Shown here: positions 16,749-25,972 of the stretch, piece by piece
How positions within the stretch are numbered: the stretch's first letter is position 1
How the letters are laid out: every line of letters begins with the position of its first letter
NCBI RefSeq assembly: GCF_900240975.1
Contig: NZ_LT968775.1
Location: 620,001-684,000, forward strand
DNA: 64,000 bases
From: Mycobacterium sp. 4858
GTDB lineage: Bacteria > Actinomycetota > Actinomycetes > Mycobacteriales > Mycobacteriaceae
Direction: 5' to 3'
Position numbers and translations under genes: made by a program
The notes under the pieces: model-generated
Told to the model about the DNA's origin: nothing
Database searches by the model: none
Seen by the model: the letters and a program-made list of their open reading frames with translations, nothing else

Positions 16749-17372
16749 CTAGTTGCAGAACGTGTAGCCGATGAACTGGGTGCCGCGCGTATCGCCGCTC
16801 GAGTAGTTGGCGAAGTGGACGGCCGGCTGTCCGTTGTACTGGGCGTTCATCTTCTGCACGTTTGGTGGGGGGACGTCTTTGGGGAAGGCCAGGATCATGT
16901 CGGCGAAGATGTTCAGGCCGGCCTGGCAGATGGCTTCGCGCCGTGGCGGTTGCGGATTCCACGCGTGTACGACAACCGGCTCCGTCAGCTGATAGCCCGC
17001 CGCACAATTCGGGTCGCAGACCTTGAAGACGGCCGTGCCGGTCCCGTCGGCGCCCTGCGGCCCCCACGCGCTCCACGACATGCCTTGCAGCGCAACGGCG
17101 ACGCTCGCGCAGCCCAGCACGTTGAGCCGCTTCGGGCGCTCGACCGGCGGAGCGGACAGGTTGTAGCAACCAGGGATGGCGAAGCTCTGCGGCGGTGGCG
17201 GCAGCGACGTGGCCGGGGCCGCGGCTTGACTGCCCTGGGTCACCTTGAACCCGACAAAGGCGAGTAGGCCGCCCAACGCGAGCGCCGAGACGATGCCGAT
17301 CACGATCAGGCGCCCCCGTGGAACGCGTCCCAGTCGGCTCAACAAAGGAACGTTGCCCCCGCTCACGTTCAA
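16749..17372 (-). CDS. Membrane-anchored extracytoplasmic protein, unknown function
   Basis: About 207 residues. One hydrophobic helix (residues ~22-45, RLIVIGIVSALALGGLLAFV) is followed by a Pro-rich linker and an exported Cys-rich domain with six Cys (IPGCYNL, NVLGCASV, KVCDPNCAAGY, REAICQAGL, terminal FCN), suggesting disulphides. The start is TTG 17372, or GTG 17366 two codons later; no strong SD is seen. No named family was recognised. Confidence 0.7.
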   Translation of the reverse strand: MNVSGGNVPLLSRLGRVPRGRLIVIGIVSALALGGLLAFVGFKVTQGSQAAAPATSLPPPPQSFAIPGCYNLSAPPVERPKRLNVLGCASVAVALQGMSWSAWGPQGADGTGTAVFKVCDPNCAAGYQLTEPVVVHAWNPQPPRREAICQAGLNIFADMILAFPKDVPPPNVQKMNAQYNGQPAVHFANYSSGDTRGTQFIGYTFCN

Positions 17373-17434
17373 CAGATTACGACCGAACCGTTCCGCCCGG
17401 GGTGGTGCCCGTCAGCCTTCGCCTAGGCAGGGTA

Positions 17435-17457
17435 AAGTTGGTCAACGCTACCAACTT
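17435..17457. promoter_or_regulatory. Perfect 8-bp dyad 11 bases upstream of cysQ
   Basis: AAGTTGGT-CAACGCT-ACCAACTT, arms exactly complementary with a 7-bp spacer, ends 10 bases before ATG 17468. The position fits a repressor operator or a leader hairpin covering the ribosome-binding region. Confidence 0.55.
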
Positions 17458-17467
17458 AAGGATTGTG

Positions 17468-18226
17468 ATGGCCCTGCGACTGACGGATGACCACGAACTG
17501 GCGGCGCGGTTGGCGACCGAGGCCGGGCGGCTCCTGCTCACGGTGCGCGAAGAGTTCGCCGACGCCGACGCAAGCGAGCGGAAAGCCGCGGGCGACAAGC
17601 GATCCCACGATTTCTTGATGGCGGCTCTCGCCGACGAGCGGCCCGACGACGCGGTGCTGTCCGAGGAGGGGGCCGACAACCCGGTTCGGCTGCGCTCGGA
17701 ACGCGTGTGGATCGTGGATCCCCTGGACGGCACGCGGGAATTCTCCGAACTCGGGCGCGACGACTGGGCGGTGCACGTCGCGCTGTGGGAGGCGGGCGAG
17801 TTGGTTGCCGGTGCGGTGGCGCTGCCGGCGCAGGGCATCACCCTGGCCACCCCCGAGGTCGATTCGCCACCCGCGGCCCCGGGCAAGCCGCGCATCGTCG
17901 TGTCACGCACCCGGCCGCCCGCCGTCGCCCTGACCGTCCGCGACGCGCTGGACGGCGTGCTGGTGGAGATGGGCTCCGCCGGAGCCAAGGTCGCGTCGCT
18001 GGTCCAGGGATTGTCAGACGTCTACGTGCACGCCGGCGGCCAGTTCGAGTGGGACTCGGCCGCCCCGGTGGCCGTGGCCCGCGCCGCCGGGCTGCATACG
18101 TCGCGCATTGACGGGTCCCCCCTGGTTTACAACCAGTCGGACCCGAAGTTGCCCGATCTGGTGGTCTGCCGGCCCGAGCTGGCCGAGGCGGTGCTCGCGG
18201 TCACGTCGGGGCCGAACGTCGGCTAG
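17468..18226 (+). CDS. cysQ: 3'-phosphoadenosine 5'-phosphate phosphatase CysQ (inositol monophosphatase superfamily)
   Basis: A 252-residue FIG-superfamily phosphatase that would dephosphorylate PAP/PAPS. Metal-binding motifs are VLSEEGAD (Glu pair), WIVDPLDGTREFSEL (DPLDGT with Asp residues) and GGQFEWDSAAPVAVARAAG (WDxAAP). The length is close to the ~267-residue M. tuberculosis CysQ. ATG 17468 (GTG 17465 is also possible) lies just after a perfect dyad. It belongs to sulfur metabolism like the operon at 54.6-57.8 kb, but stands alone here. Confidence 0.85.
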   Translation: MALRLTDDHELAARLATEAGRLLLTVREEFADADASERKAAGDKRSHDFLMAALADERPDDAVLSEEGADNPVRLRSERVWIVDPLDGTREFSELGRDDWAVHVALWEAGELVAGAVALPAQGITLATPEVDSPPAAPGKPRIVVSRTRPPAVALTVRDALDGVLVEMGSAGAKVASLVQGLSDVYVHAGGQFEWDSAAPVAVARAAGLHTSRIDGSPLVYNQSDPKLPDLVVCRPELAEAVLAVTSGPNVG

Positions 18227-18298
18227 TTGCGCCGAGCACGCCCAAATCCCGACGTGCGGCCTCATTTTCTCGGCAGGGCACGCGACTACGTTTGAGGA

Positions 18299-19168
18299 AT
18301 GCTGACGAGTTCTCCGTGCGATGGCTTTCGGCTGGCCTACCAACGTCACGGGACCGGCGGGCAATCGGTGATACTGCTGCACGGATGGCCCGGCGACCAC
18401 ACGGATTACCGCCACGTTGTACCCCTGCTGGACAAGGATTTCGACGTTGTGGTTCCTGACTTGCGCGGGTTCGGACGGTCGGACAAGCAGCCCGTCGACC
18501 CAGCCCACGGATACGGTGCCGCGGCCCAGGCGTCCAGCATCGTCGGCCTGATCGATGAACTCGGCTTGCGGCGACCTGTCGTCGCCGGCTACGACATCGG
18601 AAGCCGGATAGCTCAAACCCTGGCCACGGATCGGCCGGGGCTCGTCAAGCACCTGGTCCTGTCGCCTCCGCTGCCCGGCGTCGGAACCCGCGTGCTCGAT
18701 CCGGACGCCCAAGAGCAGTTCTGGTACCAAGCGTTTCACCAGCTGTCACTGGCGCACGAGCTGATCGACGGAAATCCCCGTGCCGTCCGCAGGTACCTGT
18801 CTCACTTCTGGGGGGCATGGTCCGGCCCGACGTTCGGGCTCGCGGATGCCGACTTGGAGCATCTCGTCGCCGCCTATTCGCCGCCCGGCGCTTTCCGCGC
18901 CTCGATTGCCTGGTATCGGGCGGGTTCCGGAACGGTGGCGACCGCACCGGGCGAACGGCCACCGCGGCGGGACCAACGCATCAGTACGCCCGCGTCCGTG
19001 CTTTGGCCAATACGCGATCCGCTGTTTCCCCCCGTGTGGTCGGATCGCCTCGACGAGTTCTTCACGGACGTTCAGCTGACCACCGTCGATGGCGCCGGCC
19101 ACTTCGCACCGCTCGAATCCCCAGACGAGTTCGCCGACCTGATACGCCGCGGGGCGATTGCCGCGTAA
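18299..19168 (+). CDS. Alpha/beta hydrolase, epoxide hydrolase/dehalogenase-like
   Basis: A 289-residue cytosolic hydrolase. Features are LLHGWPGDHTDYRHV (oxyanion HGWPG), VVPDLRGFGRSDKQ, the elbow VVAGYDIGSRIAQTLA with Asp nucleophile, and a C-terminal VDGAGHFAPLESPDEF (catalytic His). An Asp nucleophile with HGWP favours epoxide hydrolase or haloacid/haloalkane chemistry over esterase. ATG 18299 is directly preceded by GAGGA. Substrate unknown. Confidence 0.85.
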   Translation: MLTSSPCDGFRLAYQRHGTGGQSVILLHGWPGDHTDYRHVVPLLDKDFDVVVPDLRGFGRSDKQPVDPAHGYGAAAQASSIVGLIDELGLRRPVVAGYDIGSRIAQTLATDRPGLVKHLVLSPPLPGVGTRVLDPDAQEQFWYQAFHQLSLAHELIDGNPRAVRRYLSHFWGAWSGPTFGLADADLEHLVAAYSPPGAFRASIAWYRAGSGTVATAPGERPPRRDQRISTPASVLWPIRDPLFPPVWSDRLDEFFTDVQLTTVDGAGHFAPLESPDEFADLIRRGAIAA

Positions 19169-19213
19169 CAGCCCGATCCCCGAGTGCCGCCGCAACCGTG
19201 GGTCCAGCCGCGT

Positions 19214-19654
19214 TCACAGCCGGCGCCTGCGCCCCTTGGCCTCCTCGGTCCACTCCTTCTCGATCCGCCCGATCTCGAGCGAGAGCAGCGTGAGGGTCGG
19301 GTTATCGCAGTGGATTTCGTGTCCGGTGCGGTACTTCGCCGTTTCACCGGTGGCGGGCAGGTGTGGCCGTAACCCCTCGAACCACTCGTCGCCCACGACA
19401 TTGGGCGGATCGCCGTCCCTGGGTCCGCAGGCCCATTGCCGGTAGGCATCCCGGGCGTCGGCCAAGCCGGCCCGCCATCGCTGAATCGTCTCGCAGCGTT
19501 GCCCGTGCAACTGCAAGATCATCTGGTGCTTGTGGTCGGCACTGCCCATCATCCTGGGCAGCACGGTGTCGGAGACCGACCTCGCGACGCCCGCCGCCCC
19601 CGCGGCCGACGCGCCCACCACCATCCCCATGAGACCCATCAACGCACCGTCCAT
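19214..19654 (-). CDS. Conserved hypothetical protein, 146 aa
   Basis: The N-terminal 35 residues are small and hydrophobic (MDGALMGLMGMVVGASAAGA), possibly a membrane anchor. A helical, His/Cys-containing region follows (KHQMILQLHGQRCETIQRWR) and then GDEWFEGLRPHLPATGETAK. No family was recognised. The frame is uninterrupted, ATG-initiated (19654), and fills the space between convergent hydrolase and remnant, so it is probably real. Confidence 0.55.
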   Translation of the reverse strand: MDGALMGLMGMVVGASAAGAAGVARSVSDTVLPRMMGSADHKHQMILQLHGQRCETIQRWRAGLADARDAYRQWACGPRDGDPPNVVGDEWFEGLRPHLPATGETAKYRTGHEIHCDNPTLTLLSLEIGRIEKEWTEEAKGRRRRL

Positions 19655-19769
19655 GCGCTGATCGTTCCATTCGACACCGGCCGCCCGACGCGGAGCCCGG
19701 CGGACGAGCCGTCGGCGGGGACCTACGATCGTGCCGGACCAGTGTCCGACGGCCTAGCGGAGCGCAGCG

Positions 19770-19885
19770 ATGTCGCGGATCGACACCCACCACCACGCGA
19801 TGCCGGCGTTCTACCGGGAGCCGTTGCTAAAAGCCGGGATTGGCGAGGCGGGCGGGCGCTACCGGAGTGGAGCCCTGATGCGTGG
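19770..19885 (+). pseudogene. 5' remnant of an amidohydrolase gene, frameshifted
   Basis: ATG 19770 starts MSRIDTHHHAMPAFYREPLL, the N-terminal His-x-His region of amidohydrolase-2 family enzymes, through GIGEAGGR. In the GC-rich run at ~19851-19860 the frame must shift by one base, after which family-like residues continue ([16 protein letters not shown]). Everything downstream is the antisense end of the haloalkane dehalogenase gene, so only ~38 residues survive. A -10-like TACGAT lies at ~19726. Confidence 0.65.
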
Positions 19886-20791
19886 TCAGCGCAGGGCCTG
19901 CTGCCAGGACAGAATGCGTTCGGCCAGTTCGGGTCCGGAGTCTTCCTGGATGAAGTGACCGGCATTGATGCGGGCGTGCGGTTGGCCCGCGGCGCCGGGG
20001 ATGTGCTGGATCAGGGGACGGTCGGCCCGCCCGAGGATGGGGTCGCGGGCGCCGAAGATGGCAAGGCAGGGTTTCTCCCACTGCCCCAGGACTTTCCATG
20101 CGGCTCTGTTGGCGGGGATCGCGGGATCGTCCGGTGAGGTCGGCACCAACTGAGGGAAGGCCCGGGCCCCGGCTTGATACGACTTGTCGGGGAACGGTGC
20201 GTCGTCCCCGGCCCGCACCCGGGCCGGAACCCGCCGCACGGTCCCAACCGAGACGATGCGGCCGGCGGGCAATACGGGGGAGTAGCGTGCGAACGCCCGC
20301 CAGGCGTAGAAGGCGGGCGGGGTGGGCCGCTGCGCGGTGGGCAGGAAACCATTCGCGACCACCAGTCGCGCGATGCGGTCACCCTGCTCGGCGGCGATGC
20401 GCAGCCCGATCAGCGATCCCCAGTCCTGCACGAACAACGTCGCGTCCTTGAGGTTGAGCCGCTCGAACCAGGAGGTCACCCATTCGACGTGCCGCTGATA
20501 GGTGTAATCGCCGATCCGGCCGGGCTTGTCGGAGCGACCAAAGCCGATCAGGTCGGGCGCGAGCACGCGGTTCCCGGCGTCGGCGAGGGGCTGGATCATC
20601 GTCCGGTACAGGTAGCTCCAGGTGGGCTCGCCGTGCAGCAGCACGATCGGCGGCCCATCCGCCGGGCCCTCGTCGAGGAAGTGCATGCGCAGCGGCTGCG
20701 TGTCGCTCGCCGCCACGTCGAGGTAGTTCGCTACGAACGGATACCCTTCCAGGTTTTCGAATCGGGAATCCGGGGTTCGTAGCACATGCAT
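19886..20791 (-). CDS. dhmA: Haloalkane dehalogenase
   Basis: A 301-residue alpha/beta hydrolase of haloalkane dehalogenase subfamily HLD-I, which releases halide from haloalkanes by an Asp-ester mechanism. The nucleophile is Asp123 with halide-binding Trp124 in [25 protein letters not shown] precedes it; His279 lies in [11 protein letters not shown]. It closely resembles the mycobacterial DhmA/Rv2296 type as I remember it ([25 protein letters not shown]). It is cytosolic. ATG 20791 is preceded by GGAGGAGCTGAAT, a strong SD. Confidence 0.92.
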   Translation of the reverse strand: MHVLRTPDSRFENLEGYPFVANYLDVAASDTQPLRMHFLDEGPADGPPIVLLHGEPTWSYLYRTMIQPLADAGNRVLAPDLIGFGRSDKPGRIGDYTYQRHVEWVTSWFERLNLKDATLFVQDWGSLIGLRIAAEQGDRIARLVVANGFLPTAQRPTPPAFYAWRAFARYSPVLPAGRIVSVGTVRRVPARVRAGDDAPFPDKSYQAGARAFPQLVPTSPDDPAIPANRAAWKVLGQWEKPCLAIFGARDPILGRADRPLIQHIPGAAGQPHARINAGHFIQEDSGPELAERILSWQQALR

Positions 20792-20914
20792 ATTCAGCTC
20801 CTCCGGTGGGTGGGCGCCTTGAGTTAGCCTCTCGCGGCGACGCCAGTTCGTCTAGTGGGAGATTGGGAGATTTCATTGGGCCCGGCGTTGACAGGACATT
20901 AAACTGGCTTGTTC

Positions 20915-21643
20915 ATGGCGATTCGGCGTGCGGTCCTGCTCATTGCCGACATCAGCGGCTACACCCACTACATGCAGTGGAACCGCACCCACCTGGCGCA
21001 CGCCCAGTTGACGGTGGCAGGGCTGCTGGAGTCGGTGATCGACGCCGGCAGAGGCATGAAGCTGGCCAAGCTGGAGGGCGACGCCGCCTTCTTCTGGGCG
21101 CCCGACGGCGACGCCAAAGTGCTGGTGTGTGACCGGCTGTCCCGGATGCGGGAGGCGTTCATCGCGCGGCGCGAGCGCTTCAAGAAGGATCTGGCCTGCG
21201 AGTGCGCGTGTTGCGCGCAGCTGGACAACCTGTCGTTGAAGTTCGTCGTCCACCAGGGTGAGGTGGCCGAGCAACGGGTGAAGCGCCACGTGGAACTCGC
21301 GGGCTTCGACGTGATCCTGGTGCATCGAATGCTGAAAAACCTGGTGCCCGTGGTCGAATACGTGTTGATGACCGATCCCGTCGCCGCGTGCCTGGACGAA
21401 TCCGTGCGCTCGCAGTGCAAACCGCTGATGCACGTGTTCGACGACATCGGGGAGACGTCGACGCACTACATCGACCTTGCGACGGCGCAGGTTTCCCTCG
21501 CTCCGGTCCAGTCCAACTTCTTTCGCCGGTTCGGGGCGACGATGAAGCTGGAATTGAGCTCGTTGCCCTTCGTGCTCGGGTTCAAGGAGCCCGCCGAGGG
21601 GTTCCGCAACCTGGGTCGCGGGGCCGAGGAGATCCCCGCCTAA
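20915..21643 (+). CDS. DUF2652 protein with class III nucleotidyl-cyclase-like N-terminus
   Basis: A 242-residue protein. The N-terminal [14 protein letters not shown] and [13 protein letters not shown] parallel the two metal-binding Asp motifs of class III cyclases (Asp12 and Asp56). A cluster of Cys follows ([13 protein letters not shown]), then [13 protein letters not shown] and [18 protein letters not shown], typical of DUF2652. The C-terminus is [14 protein letters not shown]. Whether it makes cyclic nucleotide is unknown. ATG 20915 is preferred over TTG 20909. It overlaps the convergent lyase by 4 bases. Confidence 0.75.
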   Translation: MAIRRAVLLIADISGYTHYMQWNRTHLAHAQLTVAGLLESVIDAGRGMKLAKLEGDAAFFWAPDGDAKVLVCDRLSRMREAFIARRERFKKDLACECACCAQLDNLSLKFVVHQGEVAEQRVKRHVELAGFDVILVHRMLKNLVPVVEYVLMTDPVAACLDESVRSQCKPLMHVFDDIGETSTHYIDLATAQVSLAPVQSNFFRRFGATMKLELSSLPFVLGFKEPAEGFRNLGRGAEEIPA

Positions 21644-22839
21644 CCCCTGTCGGCGAGCGCCCGGCCCATCCGGGACACGGCCTCGGTGAGAATGGCCGCC
21701 GAGGTCGCGAAGTTCAGCCGGACGTGCCCCGCCCCGCCGGTTCCGAAAACGTGGCCGGAACTGAGCGCCACCCGGGCGTGGTCGCGGAACCACCGGGCGG
21801 GCCCGGACAGGTCGGCGACCACCGCAGGGCCGTCGGCGGCGTCCTCGACGAACCCGAGCTCCCGGCAGTCGAGCCACGCGAGGTAAGTCCCTTGCGGCCA
21901 TTGATATTTCACACTCGGCAGGTGTTCGGCGACCAGATCGCCGAGCAGCCGGCGGTTCCGGTCGAGGCCGCGCAGCAGCTCGTCAAGCCATTCGCCGCCG
22001 GTCCGGAAGGCTTCGGCGTGCGCGATGACGCCCAGGTGGCTCGGCCCGTGACTGACCTCCTCCGGCATCCGGCGCAGATCCGCGGCCGCCTCCGGGCCCG
22101 CGATGGCCAGAGCCGCCTTCAGGCCGGACAGGTTCCACGCCTTGGAGGCGGACGTCAGGGCGAAGGCGTTCTCCGCACCGGGGACGGTCAGGTACGGGGT
22201 GAACCGCGACCCGGACAGGACGACGGGTGCATGGATCTCGTCGGAGACCACCCGGACGGCGAACCGGTGGGCGAGCTCGGCGACCTGGCGCAATTCCTCG
22301 CTGGTGTGCACCGAGCCGGTCGGGTTGTGCGGGTTGCACAGCAAGTACGCGACCTTGCCGCCCGCAGCGCCGGCACGCGCGAACGCGCCCTCCAAGTTGC
22401 TCAAATCGATTCGTCCGTCGGCGTCCAGTGGGGCCTCGATCACGCGGCGGCCGTCGTGCGAGATGAACGCGTAGAACGGCGCGTACACGGGCGGGTTGAC
22501 GACGACGGCGTCACCGCGGTCGGTGACCAGACGCAACAGCTCCACGGCGCCGAGCATGACGTCGGGGACGATCGCGGTGCGGCCGACCTCCAGGTCGTGC
22601 CATTGCCAACGCCGCGAGGCGAACTCACTCACCGCTTCGGCAAATGCAGTGCCGCAAGGGTATCCGGTGTCACCGATGTCGATGGCCCGGCGCAGGGCCG
22701 CGGCCACCGTCGGCGCCAGGTTGACGTCCATCTCGGCAACCCAGAGCGGCAACACGTCGTCCGCGTACGCGCGCCACTTCATGCTGGTGCGCAGCCGCAA
22801 TTGGGGGAGGGTGAGTTCCTCGAGCGGGTTAAACGTCAC
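21640..22839 (-). CDS. PatB/MalY-type PLP-dependent C-S lyase (cystathionine beta-lyase-like)
   Basis: A 399-residue fold-type I PLP enzyme. Motifs are [67 protein letters not shown] (PLP-binding Asp) and [13 protein letters not shown] (Schiff-base Lys). MalY/PatB enzymes cleave cystathionine or cysteine S-conjugates to ammonia, pyruvate and thiol. Start is GTG 22839. In M. tuberculosis the neighbour of the dehalogenase (Rv2294) has this annotation, so synteny supports it. Confidence 0.9.
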   Translation of the reverse strand: MTFNPLEELTLPQLRLRTSMKWRAYADDVLPLWVAEMDVNLAPTVAAALRRAIDIGDTGYPCGTAFAEAVSEFASRRWQWHDLEVGRTAIVPDVMLGAVELLRLVTDRGDAVVVNPPVYAPFYAFISHDGRRVIEAPLDADGRIDLSNLEGAFARAGAAGGKVAYLLCNPHNPTGSVHTSEELRQVAELAHRFAVRVVSDEIHAPVVLSGSRFTPYLTVPGAENAFALTSASKAWNLSGLKAALAIAGPEAAADLRRMPEEVSHGPSHLGVIAHAEAFRTGGEWLDELLRGLDRNRRLLGDLVAEHLPSVKYQWPQGTYLAWLDCRELGFVEDAADGPAVVADLSGPARWFRDHARVALSSGHVFGTGGAGHVRLNFATSAAILTEAVSRMGRALADRG

Positions 22840-22860
22840 TCGGCCAGATTGTAGGGCAGA

Positions 22861-23955
22861 CTAGGTGGCGAACGCGTGCTTGGGAATCGTCAACGGGAGA
22901 TCGACCGAACTCAGCAACCCCGGTTCGGCGGCAACGACATACGGCACGGCGTTGACGACGCGCATCGCGGTGGCGACCATCGCGCCGGCCCCGGACGTCA
23001 TTCCACCGACGCCGGCCTTGCGCGGATCCTTGAGGGTCGCCGCCAGCGTGCAATCGATGTCGGGATCGCCGCTGATGATGACGCGGTAGGAGAGATCCCC
23101 GATCCCCGTGGGCCAGTCCGGCGCGACGTCGTGAGCCAGTCGGGTGACGTGCTCGATGACGATGGCCTCCCGGCCGACTACCACGCCGGTCGCGCGCATC
23201 CGCAGCGCCCCACACGTTCCGGCCTCGACGGTGCCCATGGCGACCTCCAGCGTCCGGTGGGTGATCGCGCGGTCGAAAGATTCGCGGACCTCCTGGACTT
23301 CGACGCCGAGCGCGTCGGCGACCAACCGGATCTGACCCTGCCATTCGCCGGCGATCGCGCCCGGGAAGCCGATCCAGGGCTGGTAGTCGAGTGGCCGGCC
23401 GAAACCCAGTGCGTCGCTCATGATGTCGGGGACGCCGTAGTCGTCGTACAGGCCGATCTCGAACGCGTGGATCTTCTCAATGGAGGACGACTGGGTGGAC
23501 AGCACCAGGGGCAGGTAGTCGGCGGCGAAGCCGGGCTCGATCCCCGACGCGTACAGGGAGACCTGGCCGTGCTTGGCGGCGGCGACCAGTTGGTCGCGCC
23601 ACTCGAAGGGTTCGTAAGCGTGCGGGTTGACCAGCCGGGTGGTGCTGGTCGTGACGACGTTGATACCGGACTCGAGCAGCCTGACGTAGTCCGGGATGGC
23701 CAGCGCGTCGCGTTCCGGGCCGCTGGCGGCGTAGATGACGCAGTCGGGATTCAGCGCAATGAGCGCGTCCGCGTCGGTGGTGGCTTTCAGGCCGATCGGC
23801 TCGCCGTTGGCGAGCTCGCCCGCGTCTTTGCCGTTTTTCTCCGGCGAGTGCACCCACACACCGGCCAGCTCCAGATCGGGACGCCGTGCAATGGTGCGGA
23901 TGGCGATCGACCCGATACCGCCCGTCGCCCACACCACAACCCGATGAGTCGTCAT
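22861..23955 (-). CDS. NAD(P)-dependent dihydrodipicolinate-reductase-like dehydrogenase
   Basis: A 364-residue Rossmann-fold protein. VVVWATGGIGSIAIRTIARR is the dinucleotide-binding turn, GVWVHSPEKNGKDAGEL follows, and the C-terminal catalytic region includes GIEPGFAADYLPLVLSTQSS. This matches the actinobacterial family annotated as DapB-like or amine dehydrogenase-like, often beside P450 and TetR genes. It is divergent from the LLM gene at 24194, and the shared intergenic region holds a TetR-type operator. Substrate unknown; not a lysine-pathway DapB by length. Confidence 0.82.
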   Translation of the reverse strand: MTTHRVVVWATGGIGSIAIRTIARRPDLELAGVWVHSPEKNGKDAGELANGEPIGLKATTDADALIALNPDCVIYAASGPERDALAIPDYVRLLESGINVVTTSTTRLVNPHAYEPFEWRDQLVAAAKHGQVSLYASGIEPGFAADYLPLVLSTQSSSIEKIHAFEIGLYDDYGVPDIMSDALGFGRPLDYQPWIGFPGAIAGEWQGQIRLVADALGVEVQEVRESFDRAITHRTLEVAMGTVEAGTCGALRMRATGVVVGREAIVIEHVTRLAHDVAPDWPTGIGDLSYRVIISGDPDIDCTLAATLKDPRKAGVGGMTSGAGAMVATAMRVVNAVPYVVAAEPGLLSSVDLPLTIPKHAFAT

Positions 23956-24068
23956 TGGTTCCTCCTCGGTGCGGGCACGTCACGAACACCATGAAAGTGG
24001 GGGCGGCCGTTGCCCTTACGCAGCCTGTGATCTGAAGCTAACAGCCGCGAGTCAGCGCGGTCAAGGCC

Positions 24069-24092
24069 TTAAGAAAGCGCGCACTATCTTAA
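24069..24092. promoter_or_regulatory. TetR-type operator, copy A
   Basis: TTAAGAAAGCG-CG-CACTATCTTAA, an imperfect palindrome (9 of 11 arm positions). Its right arm plus AAG matches CACTATCCTAAAG of the site at 26111-26135 in 12 of 13 bases. It lies 114 bases from the reductase start and 102 from the LLM start. Confidence 0.6.
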
Positions 24093-24193
24093 AGAACAAA
24101 TGTTAGGTTATGGTGCTGCTGGTGTTCACGCTTTACGCGTTCGACTGAGCATGTAACGTGCATCCCAAAGATTTGGGCAGCGAGGAGTTCGCC

Positions 24194-25168
24194 GTGTACA
24201 CACTGCGCTTCGACATGCGCGATCCCGAGTGGGCCGCGTCCCCAACCGATCTCTACGCTGCGGCGCTCGACATGTCGGCGTGGGCCGAGGATCACGGCGG
24301 CCTGGCCGCCGTCTTCTGTGAACACCACGGTTCCGAGGACGGCTACCTACCGTCCCCGTTCTTGTTGGCGTCGGCCGTGGCGGCACGCACGCAGCGTCTG
24401 GCGCTGAGCCTGATCCTGATTCTCCCGTTCTACGAAACCGTGCGGCTCGCCGAAGACATGGCGGTGCTCGACATTTTGAGCGGTGGGCGGGCGTCGTACA
24501 TCCTCGCGCTGGGCTATCGGCCCGAGGAGTTCGAGCATTTCGGCGTGCCGATGAAGACCCGTGGCCGCCTCTGCGACGAGAAACTCGCGCTGTTGCGGCG
24601 GCTGCTTGCCGGTGAAACCGTCGTCGAAGACGGTCGGCGGATCACCGTGACACCTCGCCCCCTGACCGCAGGCGGTCCGGGATTGATGTGGGGCGGCGGA
24701 ACTTTGGCGGCGGCCCGGCGGGCGGGCAGGTATGGCCTGGGCATGTTGGGCAACGCGAATGCTCCGGGTATTCGGGAGGCCTACGAGGCCGCCTGTCGCG
24801 AGCACGGCCACGAGCCCGGACCGACCATGTTCCCCGACCGTGATACCCCGTCGGTCGTGTTCGTCGCCGACGACGTGGATCAGGCGTGGAAGGAGATCGG
24901 CGACCATATGCTGCACGATGTGCGCACCTATGCCGCGTGGAACCCCGGCGACGAGACCACGGCCGGCTTCTCGCACGTGAACACCGTCGACGAGCTGCGC
25001 GCGACCGGGAAATCGCACGTGATCATCTCTGTGCCGGAAGCCATTTCGCGGGTCCGTGCCGGCCAGGTGCTCAACCTGTCACCGCTGTGCGGCGGGCTGC
25101 CACCGGACGTCGCGTGGCCGTATCTACAGCGCGTGGGCGAGGTTGTGCTTCCTCAGGCGCTCGGGTGA
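24194..25168 (+). CDS. LLM-class flavin-dependent oxidoreductase
   Basis: A 324-residue luciferase-like enzyme. The N-terminus is YTLRFDMRDPEWAASPTDLY; then AAVFCEHHGSEDGYLPSPFL (catalytic-site His pair), LPFYETVRLAEDMAVLDILS, GRASYILALGYRPEEFEHFG and GPGLMWGGGTLAAARRAGRY. It is probably a monooxygenase or dehydrogenase using FMN or F420. GTG 24194 is chosen because GAGGAG ends 6 bases upstream; the frame opens earlier at GTG 24158. It belongs to the TetR/P450/AveC-like module. Confidence 0.87.
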   Translation: MYTLRFDMRDPEWAASPTDLYAAALDMSAWAEDHGGLAAVFCEHHGSEDGYLPSPFLLASAVAARTQRLALSLILILPFYETVRLAEDMAVLDILSGGRASYILALGYRPEEFEHFGVPMKTRGRLCDEKLALLRRLLAGETVVEDGRRITVTPRPLTAGGPGLMWGGGTLAAARRAGRYGLGMLGNANAPGIREAYEAACREHGHEPGPTMFPDRDTPSVVFVADDVDQAWKEIGDHMLHDVRTYAAWNPGDETTAGFSHVNTVDELRATGKSHVIISVPEAISRVRAGQVLNLSPLCGGLPPDVAWPYLQRVGEVVLPQALG

Positions 25169-25186
25169 CTGCGGAGGCGCTGGTAA

Positions 25187-25972
25187 TTACTCGGGCTGGT
25201 TCGGCACGCCCGGGAACAACTGCTCCGTCGGCCCGGCGGTCACCCACCCACCCAGTTTCGTGACCAGATGGGGCGCGAAAACCGCCCCGTATAGGACGTT
25301 TCCGACCACGACGACGGCGAGGGCGGACAACAGTGACGAGCCGAGGCGGCTCCTCGACCTGTGCTCGGCCCACATCTCGATGACGTTGCGTCCCTGCGCG
25401 TCGGTGCGACCCAGCAGATAGGTGAAGACCATCATCTGGATGGCCATCGCGAGGGAGTCGTAAAGCGGGTACTGGTGGACGGTCCCCTCGCGGATCGCCA
25501 GACCGGGAATGACGCGGCCGTAGTAGAACACGCCGAGCTTGGCGCCCAGGAACCCGTTGAAGAACAACGCCCAGCAGAAGCCGACGACGAGGCCCACCAC
25601 CAACAGCGTTGGGGGCCTGCGCCATCCGAACCGTGCGCTCAGCCGTCGCCCGAGCGCCGTGCCTGTCACGGCTGGCAGCACGAAGTAGGAGATGTAGCCG
25701 ACGGGGACGAACAGGGGCAGCCCGCCCCAGGTCACGTTCAGCGGCCACCACGAGGGCATGCGGGGGATGGCCGGCGGGAATTGCGCGTACATCGCCCAGT
25801 CGTAGGGCGCCTCGATCCACGAAAACGACATCGCCGAGATGCACAGCAGCAGGAGCGGGTGTAGGCGGCGCCGCCGAACGCTGAGGTACACGCCGAGGGC
25901 GGTGAACCCGATGCCGCCGATCAGCGCGAAGTCACTGGCCGCCTGCATCACGGGAGTCATCGGCGAGCTCAC
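25187..25972 (-). CDS. AveC-family (spirocyclase-like) integral membrane protein
   Basis: A 261-residue protein with about seven hydrophobic helices. Conserved-looking polar motifs sit between them: SFSWIEAPYDWAMYAQFPPA, PLNVTWGGLPLFVPVGYISY and FFNGFLGAKLGVFYYGRVIP. The pattern fits mycobacterial proteins annotated as spirocyclase AveC-like, here next to a P450 and LLM enzyme as is common for that family. The start is GTG 25972, overlapping the stop of a 36-residue membrane peptide (GTGA). The reaction is not known; a spiroketal role is only by family name. Confidence 0.7.
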   Translation of the reverse strand: MSSPMTPVMQAASDFALIGGIGFTALGVYLSVRRRRLHPLLLLCISAMSFSWIEAPYDWAMYAQFPPAIPRMPSWWPLNVTWGGLPLFVPVGYISYFVLPAVTGTALGRRLSARFGWRRPPTLLVVGLVVGFCWALFFNGFLGAKLGVFYYGRVIPGLAIREGTVHQYPLYDSLAMAIQMMVFTYLLGRTDAQGRNVIEMWAEHRSRSRLGSSLLSALAVVVVGNVLYGAVFAPHLVTKLGGWVTAGPTEQLFPGVPNQPE

